Positions 38,312 to 49,820 are shown, counted from the first letter of the stretch. The stretch is DNA of 64,000 bases from Cyathus striatus (GCA_025738555.1 JAOVFP010000004.1:372001-436000), one strand, 5' to 3'. Made by a program: numbers and translations. The notes: generated by a model not told the origin, from the letters alone.

Positions 38312-40683
38312 AGTCAAAGGAAAACTTAGCGTCGATACCGTATACCATATAGAAAGGGGTAAAGCTAGTGGAATGGGTAGTAGTAACTCGGATTGCATAG
38401 AGAATGGGGTGGAGGTATAGAGGCCATTCGCGCTTCTTGATGCCTGCGCATTTGTAGACACCGTTAATAACGGCCTGGTGCTGGCGTTCAGATACTGAGT
38501 TTCCCTGTGGGTGATAAGCAGTAGAGATAATAACGGTAACATTGTACTGAGCTAAAAGATACTCAACAACACCTTTGAACTCGGATCATCCGTCAACGGT
38601 GATGTGGGGAATGCATGAGAATCGGCATATGAGCTCTTCATAGATGAACTTCGCAACGGTCTTTGCATCCGCTGCGTGGATGGCTCGAGCTTCAGGCCAG
38701 CCAGATAAGGAGTCGGTCGCTTGGATAATGAAATTCTTGCTGCCATGTCCTTCAGACATGTGAACTGTATCCATGTGAAAATGTCGAAGGATAGTCGAGC
38801 TCCAGGAGGGGTTAAAAGGAATAATAGGTTTCTTGCGTGAGTTGAGTTGGCAGGGGAGGCATGAGCGGACGAAGTAGGCGATGTCATCATACATATTCGG
38901 CCAATAATTGCAAGTCTGTAGGTGTAAGTATGTGGGATCACGACCGAAGTGGCCACAGTGGTCATGAGCTTCCTTAAGAAGCTCCACTCGACGAGTTCGG
39001 TCTAGAATGACAAGTCTCGGGGGAATAGTAGAGCCGTGTTTGGGAGGAAGAGTAAACAATCGGTTGTTATGGATAAAATAGCGCTTGGCGCGTTTAACGA
39101 AACGTTCCTTATCCTTGGCCGTCACTGCGCCAGAGGGATAAACACCATTGGACAAATAGTCCATAATCTCTGTCCACATCTCGTCACTGTCTTGATCCTT
39201 TAGACCATGTTTGTGACCAATACAAGAGATGGTCTCTCGTATTTCAGCTGTAAATGTCCCATCATCCTCCTTCAGAGGACAAGGGATATAATCGAAATCG
39301 GAATAATCGTTGGCAGGGGCGAAAAGATAGGCAGAAGAGGAATCGGAAGAAAACGGATAAGGATGAGTCGCACCTGGACGAAGATTTGACTTGTAGGTGT
39401 ATTCATAGTAGCAAAATGGTAATGCCACAACCTCGTCGCCCAGTAAGCAGCAGTAGTCAGTAAGTTCAATGCGTGTATTTCTGTTGAAGAATTCGTTTCC
39501 AACGTAAACAGATTGCTCATTGTTGTTTCGGAGTAGAGAGTGGTGTAGTTGAGAGCCAGGAACTCCCGCTCGACTTAGAGGGCTAGGCATCTTCCACTCT
39601 GGTCCTGGGTCGAAGACTTCTTCCTGGAGTTCGCAGTTGTCGAGGATAGAAACAAATTGGCGGTAAGGTGGTTGAAGGAGAGAGTATTCAGGTGGAGGGG
39701 CGAGATTGAGATATGGTCTGTCACGGAAGAACCAACGAAAGTTTTGCATCTCGAGAGCAAGGGAAAGGAAGGACTGCACCTGGTCTGATGTTATTACGCT
39801 CCGTTCTTGGATGTCGATGCTCAGGAGGTCTCGGACAGGAGCACGATTCCGTTCCAGAGTCAGCAGACTAGCATGAAATGGCGCAACTTCACCTTGCATT
39901 GATTCGATGATCTTGTCCAAGTAATCGTCAAGGTCTTCTGGTTCGGAATCGTCATCAGCGTGACCTCGCCTCGATAAGCCATCAGGGGTTTTGTGCTTGT
40001 CTGCTGAAACGTGAACCATCTCGAAATCAAATAACTTGAGATATGAAATCCACCTAGTAATGGGCGCATTTGGTAAGTCAGGGTTGAACAACATCTCTTG
40101 TAAAAACTTAGCGTCATGTTCCAATCGAAAATGAATCCCCCAAATCCGATGATGCAACTCGTGAAAAGCTCGGAAGACCGCACGGGCTTCTGCCTTCGGC
40201 TGGGAGTATCTTGTCTCGGCTTCAGTGTAGGTGCAGGAGCCAAAAATTGAGGGTTTGCGTTGTCCGTTTCGAATTTGATAGACGACCCACCCCGCTCCTA
40301 CGAGAGCAGCGCCGTCTACTGCTACAATAACAAGTCCTTCGTCAGTAGCTCTGGGCCCCTTGAGTAATTAACTTAGCTTGTTCATAGTTTACTGCGATAA
40401 GAACTGGGGGCGATGTTATAAGTTATCCAAGGTGTTCCATAGCGTCGTTGGCCTCATCTGTGAATGTGAAATCGTCAGTAGCACCTCGAATAAGAGCGGT
40501 GAGAGGCTTCGCGATGATTGAAAACTTTGCGATCCGTTTGCGACCACAACCAGCGGTTCCAAGAAACCCTCTAACTCCAGTAAGGTTTCGAGGTATTGGC
40601 CAGTTGAGTACTTTCGAGATGATTCCTGAGTCGAGATGCCAGCCTTCCAAAGAAACGACAGTCCCTACAATCTTGAGGTGTGG
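38312..40683 (-). pseudogene. gypsy polyprotein: connection, RNase H, integrase
   Basis: From 40683 downward the order is LKIVGTVVSLEGWHLDSGII and the RT-RNase H connection PLTALIRGATDDFTF. Then RNase H (IVAVDGAALVGAGWVVYQI to RLEHDAKF, about 40350-40110) and DGLSRRGHADD. The zinc-binding integrase domain has HDHCGHFGRD with SCLPC (38970-38850), and the integrase core shows HMDTVHM, DSLSGWPEARAI, TVDG and AYHPQGNSVSERQHQAV (about 38760-38440). One long frame is open from about 40385 to 38586. It then stops just after TVDG, and the core resumes in another frame. Another frame break lies near 40420. Confidence 0.9.
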
Positions 40684-43441
40684 CATCAGGAAACACGGAT
40701 TTAGCAACATTGATAAGCGCCAAGTGCCCTAGCCGATATTGATCATCGGCTGCTTATGCCGCACCGCATAGTTGATATAGCATTCCATAGAATATGAGAT
40801 GGTTGCTGTAGCTCGACATACACATAGTGAAATGTTTATAGTTTCTGTAACCTTGCAGGTATGATACATTGACTTTGTATATCTTCATATTTTGTAGGTG
40901 ACACTATGTAAAACATTATAGTTAAGCTATAATATCTTAGACTATACAAATATTCCATTTTGCTATTCTGAAAAATCATTACAGCTTGAAGATTGAAATA
41001 TTGAAGAACTAAATAAAATTTTGTATGCACCAGCAAATATGGCAAGAAGAGGACGAGTGCCAAGTCGATTCTAAGAGACATCAAACTTCACACGGTGGGC
41101 ATTTTGCTGTCAGGTTCTGTGCTGTCATGTAACCTGAAGTGTAACCTGTCAGGTATACTGTCAAGTGGCTCATCGTCTGATAATCAGTGACAAATGTCAC
41201 ACCAAATTGATCATACTTACCGGCTCATTAGCACAAAGAAATTGCCTTGCTGCAAGCGCGAGGCCGGATAACTGAAATTGAGCTGGACTGAATTATGTAA
41301 GACTCATTGACAATGGCTGAAAACAAGCAGTCGCGTGTTCAATTCATCCTCCATGTAAAGTTATAAAGTCAAAGCTGTTTTTATCTTTTAATATCTGTAT
41401 ATAATGACATTAGAGTACATTGAATATGTGAGTGAAAACAGATTCCATTAAATCATAATTTATCCAATAGGCTATGATTTATGACAACATAATAAATGTG
41501 TATTGATTCTAAACCTCTCATCTGTTATTTTAATAATAACCAACATTTTACAGAAGGTATGATCGGTATTAAATGTTACTAGCTAAACAATTATCGCTGT
41601 CTGGAAGATATTCCATGTTTACATTTGCAGGTAAGCAGCAGAATACAAAATGCGCAGGTGAGTGGGAGTTCAATGGCAGAATGAGTAATAGCTGGGTGAT
41701 AACTATAATAAAGGTTTATGGACTACTGGTAGTTATCGTTGTCGTCGAAAGTTTTGTTTTAAATAGCGGAAGGTCACTAGTTCAAGTCCTACTAGGCGTA
41801 AATTTGGAACACACTTTTATTTGAGGATATTCATTCTCAACTGATGCACGTGAAAGCTTAGACCGTAATGAAAAGCTCTTAACTTTTTGCTGCTGTTGTT
41901 CTGTAGTTATTTTATACAGGCATTTAAACAATAGCATGATGATAAAATATTAAATAATCTCTGGTAAACTGCCAAAATGTATCAAGTTTTACAGTTTTCG
42001 TCAAGTGGAATTTTACACTGCACGTGAATCGAACACGCGATTGCTTGTTTTCAGCCATTGTCAATGAGTCTTACATAATTCAGTCCAGCTTAATTTCAGT
42101 TATCTGGCCTCGCGCTTGCAGCAAGGCAATTTCTTTGTGCTAATGAGCTGGTAAGTATGATCAATTTGGTGTGACATTTGTCACTGATTATCAGACGATG
42201 AGCCACTTGACAGTATACCTGACAGGTTACACTTCAGGTTACATGACAGCACGGAACTTGACAGCAAAATCCCCGCCGTGTCAATGATCGTCGATGCACG
42301 TAATTTTGCTGTCACATGACTATGTCAACGATCGAATTTTTGTTTGTTTGTTTACCCATTCCGGTTTGGCCCTTCGGAGTTTCGACTCGTTCTTGTCTCG
42401 CAACCACATTCCTTTCTTTCCACCGCCAACTCCCCCTCCCTACTCCCTCACTCACATTTACCTTTTTCCTCCCCTGCTCACTATCTGCCCATATCACATA
42501 CTCATCTTTTCAGACAGCATGTATGCCTGGCAAGAGTGTATGTGCTTAAGTGTCACGTAAGTGTTCTATTTCACCTTTTGAAATCTGTTGACACTATCGT
42601 GTTTCTCCAGTGATTCATCATAGTATCCCTTTTCAAATGTGCCTTGGCATACTGGAGGATTGCGCATGTGGTTGATCCTGCTAGTTTATATAATGGGAGG
42701 TATGCTGGATGTGTTGGTGCAAGTGCATCGCTTATGTCTGAGAGGTGGAGGTGGTTTATTGAGTTTATCTTACCACGAGACGGTGTAAGTGCTGTACTTA
42801 CCCTCAGTTTTCCTTCGCTAATCATTTCAGTAGTATTCTATCTTAGTACTGTTTATCTTTATCATCTCGTCTTGGATAGCAGGGTATGTTATCCTGCAAT
42901 CTCTTAGTTAACCTTTCGCTCATTTACTTTCACAGGTTCATATGTGTTTGTCTAGTCATTTTGCAATACATTTATTTACTGTGAGTGTTTTATTTGTAGT
43001 GAAACATCGAACTCTGGGCTGTGGCCACTGAGGAAGGAGGGTATTATGGCCGTTGTACGTTCCAAGGATGTACATACTTTTTATTGAGTCATGTACATGA
43101 GTAGTATACAAAATATATTTGCTTGATCTGATTTATTATTGCCAAGTGTCGTTATTAACAGAGAACAGCAATGTATCATATAATAGTAATAGGTATATGA
43201 TATGATATAAACTACAATCGCCTATGTACACCATATAGTGCGATACATCGGTTGACGACATATCCTTAGGCACAATTAAGTAGATCCACAGAGACGGTCA
43301 GCTTGGCTATCTCAATCTATCTAGATCTATGATAGTTTAGCGGGTTGCTATACAGGTCTATCAAACGGGGACTTGTCTAGCCAACTACACATGCTATACA
43401 GTCTATGTAATACTACATCACCTTGCCGTTTTTTCCTGATG
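40684..43441. mobile_element. 2.76-kb DNA element inserted in the gypsy polymerase
   Basis: The ends are inverted: CATCAGGAAACACGG at 40684 and, on the complement, CATCAGGAAAAAACGG at 43441. The flanks are GGTGTGG (40677-40683) and GGTGTTG (43442-43448), a 7-bp target duplication with one mismatch. Removing the element brings the reverse transcriptase end (TVLATP) next to LKIVG, as in intact relatives. It holds a second element at 41091-42280 and an unrecognised stretch (42340-43330) with a 50-residue open segment (YWRIAHVVDPASLYNGRYAG) that I cannot assign. Confidence 0.7.
41091..42280. mobile_element. 1.19-kb element with 256-bp inverted arms (CACGG ends, TCA duplication)
   Basis: Arms 41091-41346 and 42025-42280 are inverted copies with about nine differences, nearly all transitions. 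They begin CACGGTGGGCATTTTGCTGTCA-like and CACGGCGGGG. The flanks are TCA (41088-41090) and TCA (42281-42283). A 3-bp duplication and CAC-type ends fit CACTA/CMC-group non-autonomous elements. The core has no transposase. A loose copy of its terminal motif (CACGTAATTTTGCTGTCA) lies just outside at 42297. Confidence 0.8.
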
Positions 43442-43860
43442 GGTGTTGCGAGAACAGTCTTGAGACCGGAGCCGGTTATACCTGCTGCGATAAAGCGTGC
43501 CAGTACTCGGTCCAAAGTGGTACAATATTCAAAGACAAACCTGCGTATCTCGTGGTTCTCAGTAATAGGTTCATTGTTGTAGTCTGTAGCTGGTCCTTTG
43601 ATTCCAGTATCATCCATAAATGCTGTCGCGGAGTCTGGCTGTTCAGGTCCAAGTGCATGGTCGATGTTGCGTTGGAATTCCTGCACTGTGTTGGTCGCTC
43701 CTTGCGGTAAGGTACACTGTTGTTTTGGTCCGCAGATCGAATGGAATCCTGTGAGTGGGCGAGAAATAGGTGCTAGGATGCGTGCATCGTAGCCCGAAAA
43801 TAGATCAGTAATGCCATATATCGCTCGCCCGACGAAGCCTTCAGCTACGTCATTAATATT
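43442..43860 (-). pseudogene. gypsy reverse transcriptase fragment
   Basis: On the minus strand the RT palm is clear: GFVGRAIYGITDLFSGYDAR, SRPLTGFHSICGPKQQ, LPQGATNTVQEFQRNIDHAL and the catalytic AFMDDTGIKGP (Met-Asp-Asp form of the YxDD box). The fragment begins directly at the duplicated host-gene segment near 43860 and stops at the nested element. Fingers upstream of the palm are absent, so it is inactive. Confidence 0.9.
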
Positions 43861-44480
43861 GGGTGGCAATGAGCTGTTCTCTGAGCGCCTCAGATCTTCC
43901 TCCCCCTCGATCACGGCCGGAGCCACGGGATATTCCTCGATTCCCGCCTCCCCTTCCACCTTCGCCTCCATTTTCCTGTCCACTTCCCCGTCCCCTTCCA
44001 TCTCTCGCCCTTCCCCTTCCCCTCCCTCTCCCTCTCTCAAGCCCTCTTCCTGTAGATCTCCGCGTAGCATCATCCAACGCACTTAGTACTTTTTCCAGCG
44101 CAGAATTGCCTTCCTGGCATTGTTGAGAATCAGAACCAGAGGTTTTAGAGTCCTGTGCAACGAGCTGTTCTCTGAGCGCCTCATGCTGTACAGCTTGTTG
44201 CGAGGCAGCTTTTTGCCCAAGAGAGGTTGCCATTAAAGCTACCCCTACGAGAACCACGGTATGTAAGTGTGGTAGAATAGGTGTAATCGTAAAGTATGGT
44301 TACCGTTGAACTGTGTAAGGCTCTGTGTTTCTGGGCTGGAAGTGGAGGTTAAGGTGGACCCACTGTTTTGTGAAGGAGGGAATTGGGCGCTTGAGTTTGG
44401 GACACATGATTGGTTTATTTACGTATCGACTTGATTTATTTTTAGCTGGAGTCTCAAGTCAACGTCAGTTCCACTGTGCA
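43860..44480 (-). pseudogene. duplicated promoter and Arg/Gly-rich 5' end of the nucleotidyltransferase gene
   Basis: The minus-strand ORF 44257-43853 (MATSLGQKAASQQAVQHEALREQ, then GRGRGRGRARDGRGRG) and its upstream DNA (shared TCGACTTGATTTATTTTTAGCT near 44430-44450, given here as a landmark) match the 5' end of the gene at 46783. The ORF ends just inside the reverse transcriptase fragment. A 22-bp direct repeat (GAGCTGTTCTCTGAGCGCCT plus CA) at 43871-43892 and 44162-44183 brackets the Arg/Gly segment, suggesting unequal exchange or template switching. Confidence 0.75.
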
Positions 44481-44930
44481 TTCAACCGCGGCTAAACCCA
44501 CTCTCTGTAGCTCCTCCAAGCTTACAGATAGTGTGCGTTGGCAACATATTGAAGCATTAATTAAAATCTAAATACGATAACACAAGTTCAACTACTAAAT
44601 GCTATCTGCGCGTAACGACACGTTCTTCGAAGAGAAAAAGATGGGTACATACTGCCTAGCTCCTAGCCAAGAAAGAAGTTCATCGCCCTCGAAGTTGAGT
44701 GGGCCCTGCAACATTAGGTAATGAGAAATGGCAGAAATTTCATGTACATTGATCGTACATCGATTGCCCTTAACCCCGCGTAATTCCAAGGTTCTTCAGC
44801 AGGACATCCTCTCCGAGTCAAGCCCCCGAAAAATAAATACAACATCATATAAATACATATGCGAGATGACAGCAAGAGTACAGATACACAAATACAGCAG
44901 AGTACAGAGAATAGCAACAACCAATGAGAC
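44480..44930. other. intergenic, no gene seen
   Basis: Short ORFs only. It separates the 3' end of the nucleotidyltransferase gene from its duplicated 5' end. Confidence 0.4.
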
Positions 44931-46783
44931 TTAATTTATTTCGAGATTGTAAGTGAGAGCGAGACTGAACCTGAGAATCAGGACAAGCTCCATACAATCA
45001 TCAAGCTCAGATATCCCTACATCCTCCTCCCCCTCTTCATGCGATGACTCAACAACATCATCGTCAATATCGTCTCCTTCCATCTCCCCCTCCAAATCCT
45101 CTCCATCCTCTTCCACACGACGTATAGCCCGCTTAACGCACTCCAACTCCTCCGCCACCTCCCCCTCCCTCGGCACAGTCTCAAACCCCAAGCGCGCCCA
45201 CACCCTCCTCGTCCGAGGGAAATAATGACAAAACAACCTAACCCTCCTCTTACTAACCTCCACAAAATCACCCGGGAACCACGTATCATCATTCCACACA
45301 TCATGGAGCCCCACACTCGTCAAAGTTATATAATAAGGCACAAAAACAGTGAACATGCTCGTTTCCATCCCGATCTCCAAAAGGCTCTTCACATCAGCCG
45401 CATCTTGTGCTCGTTTTTTCCTTTTATACCCCTCAGGCACAATGCGATGATCAGCCCATCCTTGTAGTTTTTGAAGGAGAATAATAGGGAATGGAAGGAC
45501 AGGGAAGGAGATGATGTTATCTGTACCCAAATTCAATTCCTTCCCCAATCCAATCTCAGCTGCAGATTGCGGATATGGATAACGCCGTATTAGATAGCCG
45601 TCTTCATCCACTTCATGTGGGGGAGGACCGGGATAGACCATCATGGTGCTAGGGAGTGGAATGGGTGATTTGGCATTAAGCCATCTCACTCCGTACGCTC
45701 TTGCTCCTAAATTTGGGAGACTCATGATCCAGGGGATTAGAATGTCGACTTTACATTCCTGTTTTCTTCCTCGCACACCACTCACGCCCTCTCCTCGCGC
45801 ACCTCTAGATGTAGACGGAGAAGGACGGCGATACCACAAAATCTTATAATCGTTCCTCGGATCTTTAGGCAACTTAAGGAAGAACCTGGTGTCGCTAGCT
45901 ACGATCATATCTTTGATCTGGGCAGTGCTAAGTGGGTTGGTGGCGTGTGGGAACGTTAAGATGTCTACGTCCTGTGTATGAGTTGATCAATTACGGCAAG
46001 GTGGAGAGAGACAAAGAAGACAAACAACGAACCTTAGGACACCGAGAACACCCATACAACTTCGACGCCAAACTACCAAAAATGGCACACTTGAGACCGA
46101 GCTGGTTGAGTGTCGATACGGCTGCGTTGGCAGCTTCGAGTACGAGTGCGTAGTGTATATCTTCAGGTTTTATTTCTTGTTTGGGTTTGGAGGTTCCTTT
46201 CGGGGCATGGGTTGGTGCTGGGACGGCGGCCCCTCTCAGACCTCTATTCTTCGGGATGTGCCAGTGCCGAAGTGCGTTGGCTGGGTTGGGAGGGGTGCCG
46301 TCGTCTTCTACGATTCGAACCTCCTCTTCCCCCTCGACCTGTTGAGACAGGACGAGAGAGTGGCACTACATTGATAGCTTGGTTATCATTGCGAGCAGGC
46401 AGCGATGTATCAGTTTCAGCCTCCCGTTGAGCTTGTGCTTGTGCTTGTCGCAGCTTCTTCCTTGCATTACGAGAAAGAGGCTTGGGTGCCTCAGGTTGAG
46501 ACTCGGCTTGAGCAGCATCGGACGCATGGGGCACTAATTGATGAGCATCAACCCCACCACCACTACCACCTCTGCCTCCTCTCGCCCTCGCCCTCCCTCT
46601 TCCTCTCCCGTGTCCCGTTCCAGCAGTCGCGCCAGTCGACGATGGCTGTACTCCTTCCCTTTGAGCAGAAGCACCTTCCTGTCCTCGTTGTTCACCAGTC
46701 CAAGTCCCAGATCCCGAGCCAGAAGCTTGAGCCTGAGCTTCCTGCTGCACAGCTTGCTGCAAGGCGGCTTTTCGTATGGCCAT
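44931..46783 (-). CDS. nucleotidyltransferase-fold protein with Arg/Gly-rich N-terminus
   Basis: The ATG is at 46783. Exon 1 runs to 46033, then a 61-nt intron (46032-45972), then exon 2 to the stop at 44931. Residues 1-150 are Gln/Ala- and Arg/Gly-rich and probably disordered. The core reads LEAANAAVSTLNQLGLKCA, IFGSLASKLYG, then CPKDVDIL across the splice and CKVDILIP. This GS...DxD plus third Asp layout is the minimal nucleotidyltransferase fold, as in an uncharacterised agaric family I recall. Conserved later parts are LPFPIILLQKLQGWADHR and DAADVKSLLEIG, and the C-terminus is acidic. The Arg/Gly frame and the core frame differ by one: the change falls near 46330-46370, at a possible acceptor CTCAACAG, so either a further intron or an indel lies there. 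Substrate unknown. Confidence 0.75.
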
Positions 46784-47009
46784 TAATGTTCCTATGAGGA
46801 TTTGTGGGTATGTAGGTCAAATGTAAAGCATGGGTGTAGGTATATGGATGCGTGGACTGCGCAAGCCTCGAGGTGATGCCATGGAGGTCCTCGAGGAGGT
46901 GCACTGCACTGGCAGTTTGGCAATGTTGAACGTTTGGACACGTGATTAGTTGTTTATTTTCGCATCGACTTGATTTATTTTTAGCTTGAGTATCAACGTC
47001 GAGACTCGA

Positions 47010-47870
47010 GGTATGTACGCAACACAAATCACAAATGCAAAAAATAGCACAGAATGAAGAGGAGGAAAACCGGTGGGTGTTATCCTCTCGACGAAGAAAT
47101 CATGTGAGTGACCGGCACATCCGTCCGACCTCCAGATCCTGGTGAGCTCGCATTCGAGGTGAACTGGGGGGAAATGCGAAGCTAGTATTCTCAGACTGTA
47201 GGTACGACAGATATATGTTAGCGGTAATGAATGAGAAAAATATTGGTAATCGACCATGAGGACAAGGTGAGGTACTACGGAAATAGAAACACGCAAAAAC
47301 CGCATTTTGCGGTGCAGGAAAAACGCATGCTCTACAAGAGTACGATATTTATTCGCATGGGAGTTGGTATATACCTGGCATAATTTTAAAGCTCAACAAG
47401 TTTCGAGTTGAGTGTTGGCTAGGAGCTTAGTTTAGAGATATGATAAGTAGTGAATGTCGCGTTCACGATATCTCACTAAAAGCAAGAACTTATATGCATA
47501 GTACCTCCGTAGAAATACGACGATGTACTTTGTATATAAGATATTCTTATCATTTCATATCAGTGACATACATATACCCATCCAGCATATTCTCCAGCAG
47601 TAGACGAGTAACGAGCAAAGGTATAAGTCTATTTTTACTTTAAATTTCTACAGCATACTTGCTATCTATCTTTTCATTACGGCGAAACCATGCCTTTGGC
47701 TCATCAGTGACTAATGCCTGGCATATCCAAGTTTACATCGTGATCACTGGACGAAAGTGTCATGTAACAATAGTTCGTATTTAGATAGAGTAATTATTCA
47801 GCGGTACGCTTCTCCTACAGCTCTCGTACTGATACCGTTCATTTTTCTAGTCCTGCTACTTCGATATAAA
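47010..47870. other. no gene seen; promoter side of the nucleotidyltransferase gene and spacer
   Basis: The first 200 bp upstream of 46800 match the duplicated copy at 44260-44480. The rest has ORFs under 120 aa without domains, and one TGTAG-type palindrome. Confidence 0.4.
47308..47336. repeat. TGTAG-palindrome, copy 3
   Basis: TGCGGTGCAGG, AAAAA, CGCATGCTCTACA: an imperfect hairpin clearly related to 31415-31443 and 32505-32533. Confidence 0.6.
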
Positions 47871-47883
47871 AGTCTTTTTTGGG

Positions 47884-49361
47884 GGGCAGGGAGAAAATTC
47901 CGTGCACGTTCAAGTGTGAGCGTGAGTTGAGCGTGCACGCTCAGGGTCTGCGCGTGGAAATTTAACCCTGAGCGTGAATATTCTATATGTGAGCGTGAGG
48001 CAATATGTAAGTGAGCGTGAAGCAATAAGTTGTCATAAATCTACTACTATTATAAATACACACTGTACTACTGCATGCATATGGTCTACCTGAAAAGCAT
48101 ATATACTCAAATAGGTCATAAATTACTGACAACTGGCAGGATTGAATGATATTGATTGCGTGAGCGTGATGTATTGATTTACTTGAGTTTGAGCGTGAGC
48201 GTGAATAGGTATTACGCTCGCGCATATTTATTAGTATAACTTGTGCGTGAATGTTATATTCACATACCTACTCGATAGAATAGAGTTTGCGCGTGAGCGT
48301 GATAATACTATTCACGCTCATGTATGTTTTTAGAGCTCACTCTCAACTTAAAGGAATTTGACAGTGAGCGTGAAGTACTGAGTGTGAGCGTAATGGGGAT
48401 TCCTATTTACACTGATGCATTCTATTTACTGCTTCATGCTCATACGTATCTCCTTTGACTTGAGTGTGATCACAGTGGTAGATCTCCCTATTCACGCACA
48501 TGCTTATGTCCTATATCTTGGGAGCGAGTGCAAATATAATATTTACATTCAGGCACACTCTCAATTTAATTGAGTTAGAGCATGAGCGTGATAGGCATTG
48601 CTATTCATGCTCATGCATATCCTATAAATTGAGTGTAAATAGTGTCCATAAATATTATACTTAAGTTCACGCTCAAGTTAATCGAGTTTAAAAGTGAGCG
48701 TGAAAGAGCATAAGTATTATATTGAAATTTATGGTTGAGTTAATTGGACTGAGTGCCTATCACGCTCACTCTCAATTAAAATGATTTTGAGCGTGAGTGT
48801 GAAGTAAATACATACTCACGCTCAGGCATAGTATTTACTGTAACTTGAGTGTGGGTATGTATATTTAATATTATATTACTTATATTCACGCTCACATGAG
48901 TTTGAATGTGAGCGTGAATTTAAGACCTTGAGCGTGAAGTAACATACCTTGAGCGTGAAAATTCAGACCCTGTGCGTGAAATTTCGACCCTGTGCGTGAA
49001 TGCTTGACCCTGTGCGTGAAATAAAATCTTGAGCGTGATATGAGTGTGCACGCTCACACCTTGAGCGTGAAAAATGAGTGTGCATGTTCAAGTTTGAGCG
49101 TGAATAATATCACCTTGAGCGTGAAATTTAATTTTTATTCTTCTACTTCTGAGTATTTATCTTGCTTAAAAACTTTACCTGCGGTGACAATAAGACTACA
49201 ATAGTATAGTACCAGTATGTACACTTGATTTACGGTTAGTTTGACTTAGAAATAGGCTATTTGCGACTATTAAATATATCTTGAGCGTGAAAATTTGGCC
49301 TTGAGCGTGGCACGCTCAGTCACGCTCACTTTTGTGCGTGCATGGTAAAAACTACGTGCCC
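47884..49361. mobile_element. non-autonomous DNA transposon 2, same family as element 1
   Basis: The left end starts GGGCAGGGAGAAAATTCCG; the complement of the right end starts GGGCACGTAG and continues GCACGCACAAAAGTGAGCGTGA. Perfect 9-bp direct repeats TTTTTTGGG flank it (47875-47883 and 49362-49370). The interior is dense in TGAGCGTGA and its complement throughout, plus a run of GACCCTGTGCGTGAA motifs near 48960-49030. No ORF. Unlike element 1, most motifs keep their CpG. Confidence 0.85.
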
Positions 49362-49369
49362 TTTTTTGG

Positions 49370-49820
49370 GAGAGGGGGATACGTCGATGTTGTATATCAT
49401 TTTCATGATTATTGCACCGGAGCATCTTAAATAGAAACATTAGTGGGTGAATAAGGGAGTGGTAATTGGTTGAGAAATATGAACCTTCAGGAATGGTTCC
49501 TGAAATTATGTGGATCGTTTAATAGATCTTTGAGCATTGCATGTACCTTTGTTCATTGGATGGGGTGGAATGTGTGTGTTAGTGGTGAACGGAGGAACTG
49601 TATGGAAAGTCTAACAACCACGCTCAATTTCATTAAGTGAAATTGATTTCCGACATCCGGCATCACAGCTTCCTCAGTTAGAATTCACTATTTCATAACA
49701 CTCACATAAAAGTGTAATTCCATACCTACCATCTATAAATCATATACACAACTATGTATTCAAGAGTCCAAAATTGCTTTGTCTGCACTATCACTGCTGG
49801 TGGGCAACTTATTTGCAATT
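49370..49820. other. no gene seen
   Basis: Spacer right of TIR element 2, without repeats or coding signal that I can support. Confidence 0.35.

Larger units (their letters stand above)
38312..43860 (-). mobile_element. Ty3/gypsy retrotransposon remnant, split by nested insertions
   Basis: The minus strand carries, in order, reverse transcriptase (43860 to 43442), then after a 2.76-kb insertion the connection region, RNase H and integrase (40683 to 38312). There is no gag, protease, LTR or primer-binding site; the upstream end joins a duplicated host-gene 5' region and the downstream end joins SET3-like copy D. It is defective and chimeric at both ends. Confidence 0.85.

Noticed and set aside
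41690..41800. Possible tRNA (GTTCAAGTCC box near 41778 with an upstream TGGCAGAATGAGT).
   Set aside because: The T-stem and acceptor stem do not pair; the boxes sit in a transposon core by chance or as a decayed SINE-like piece.
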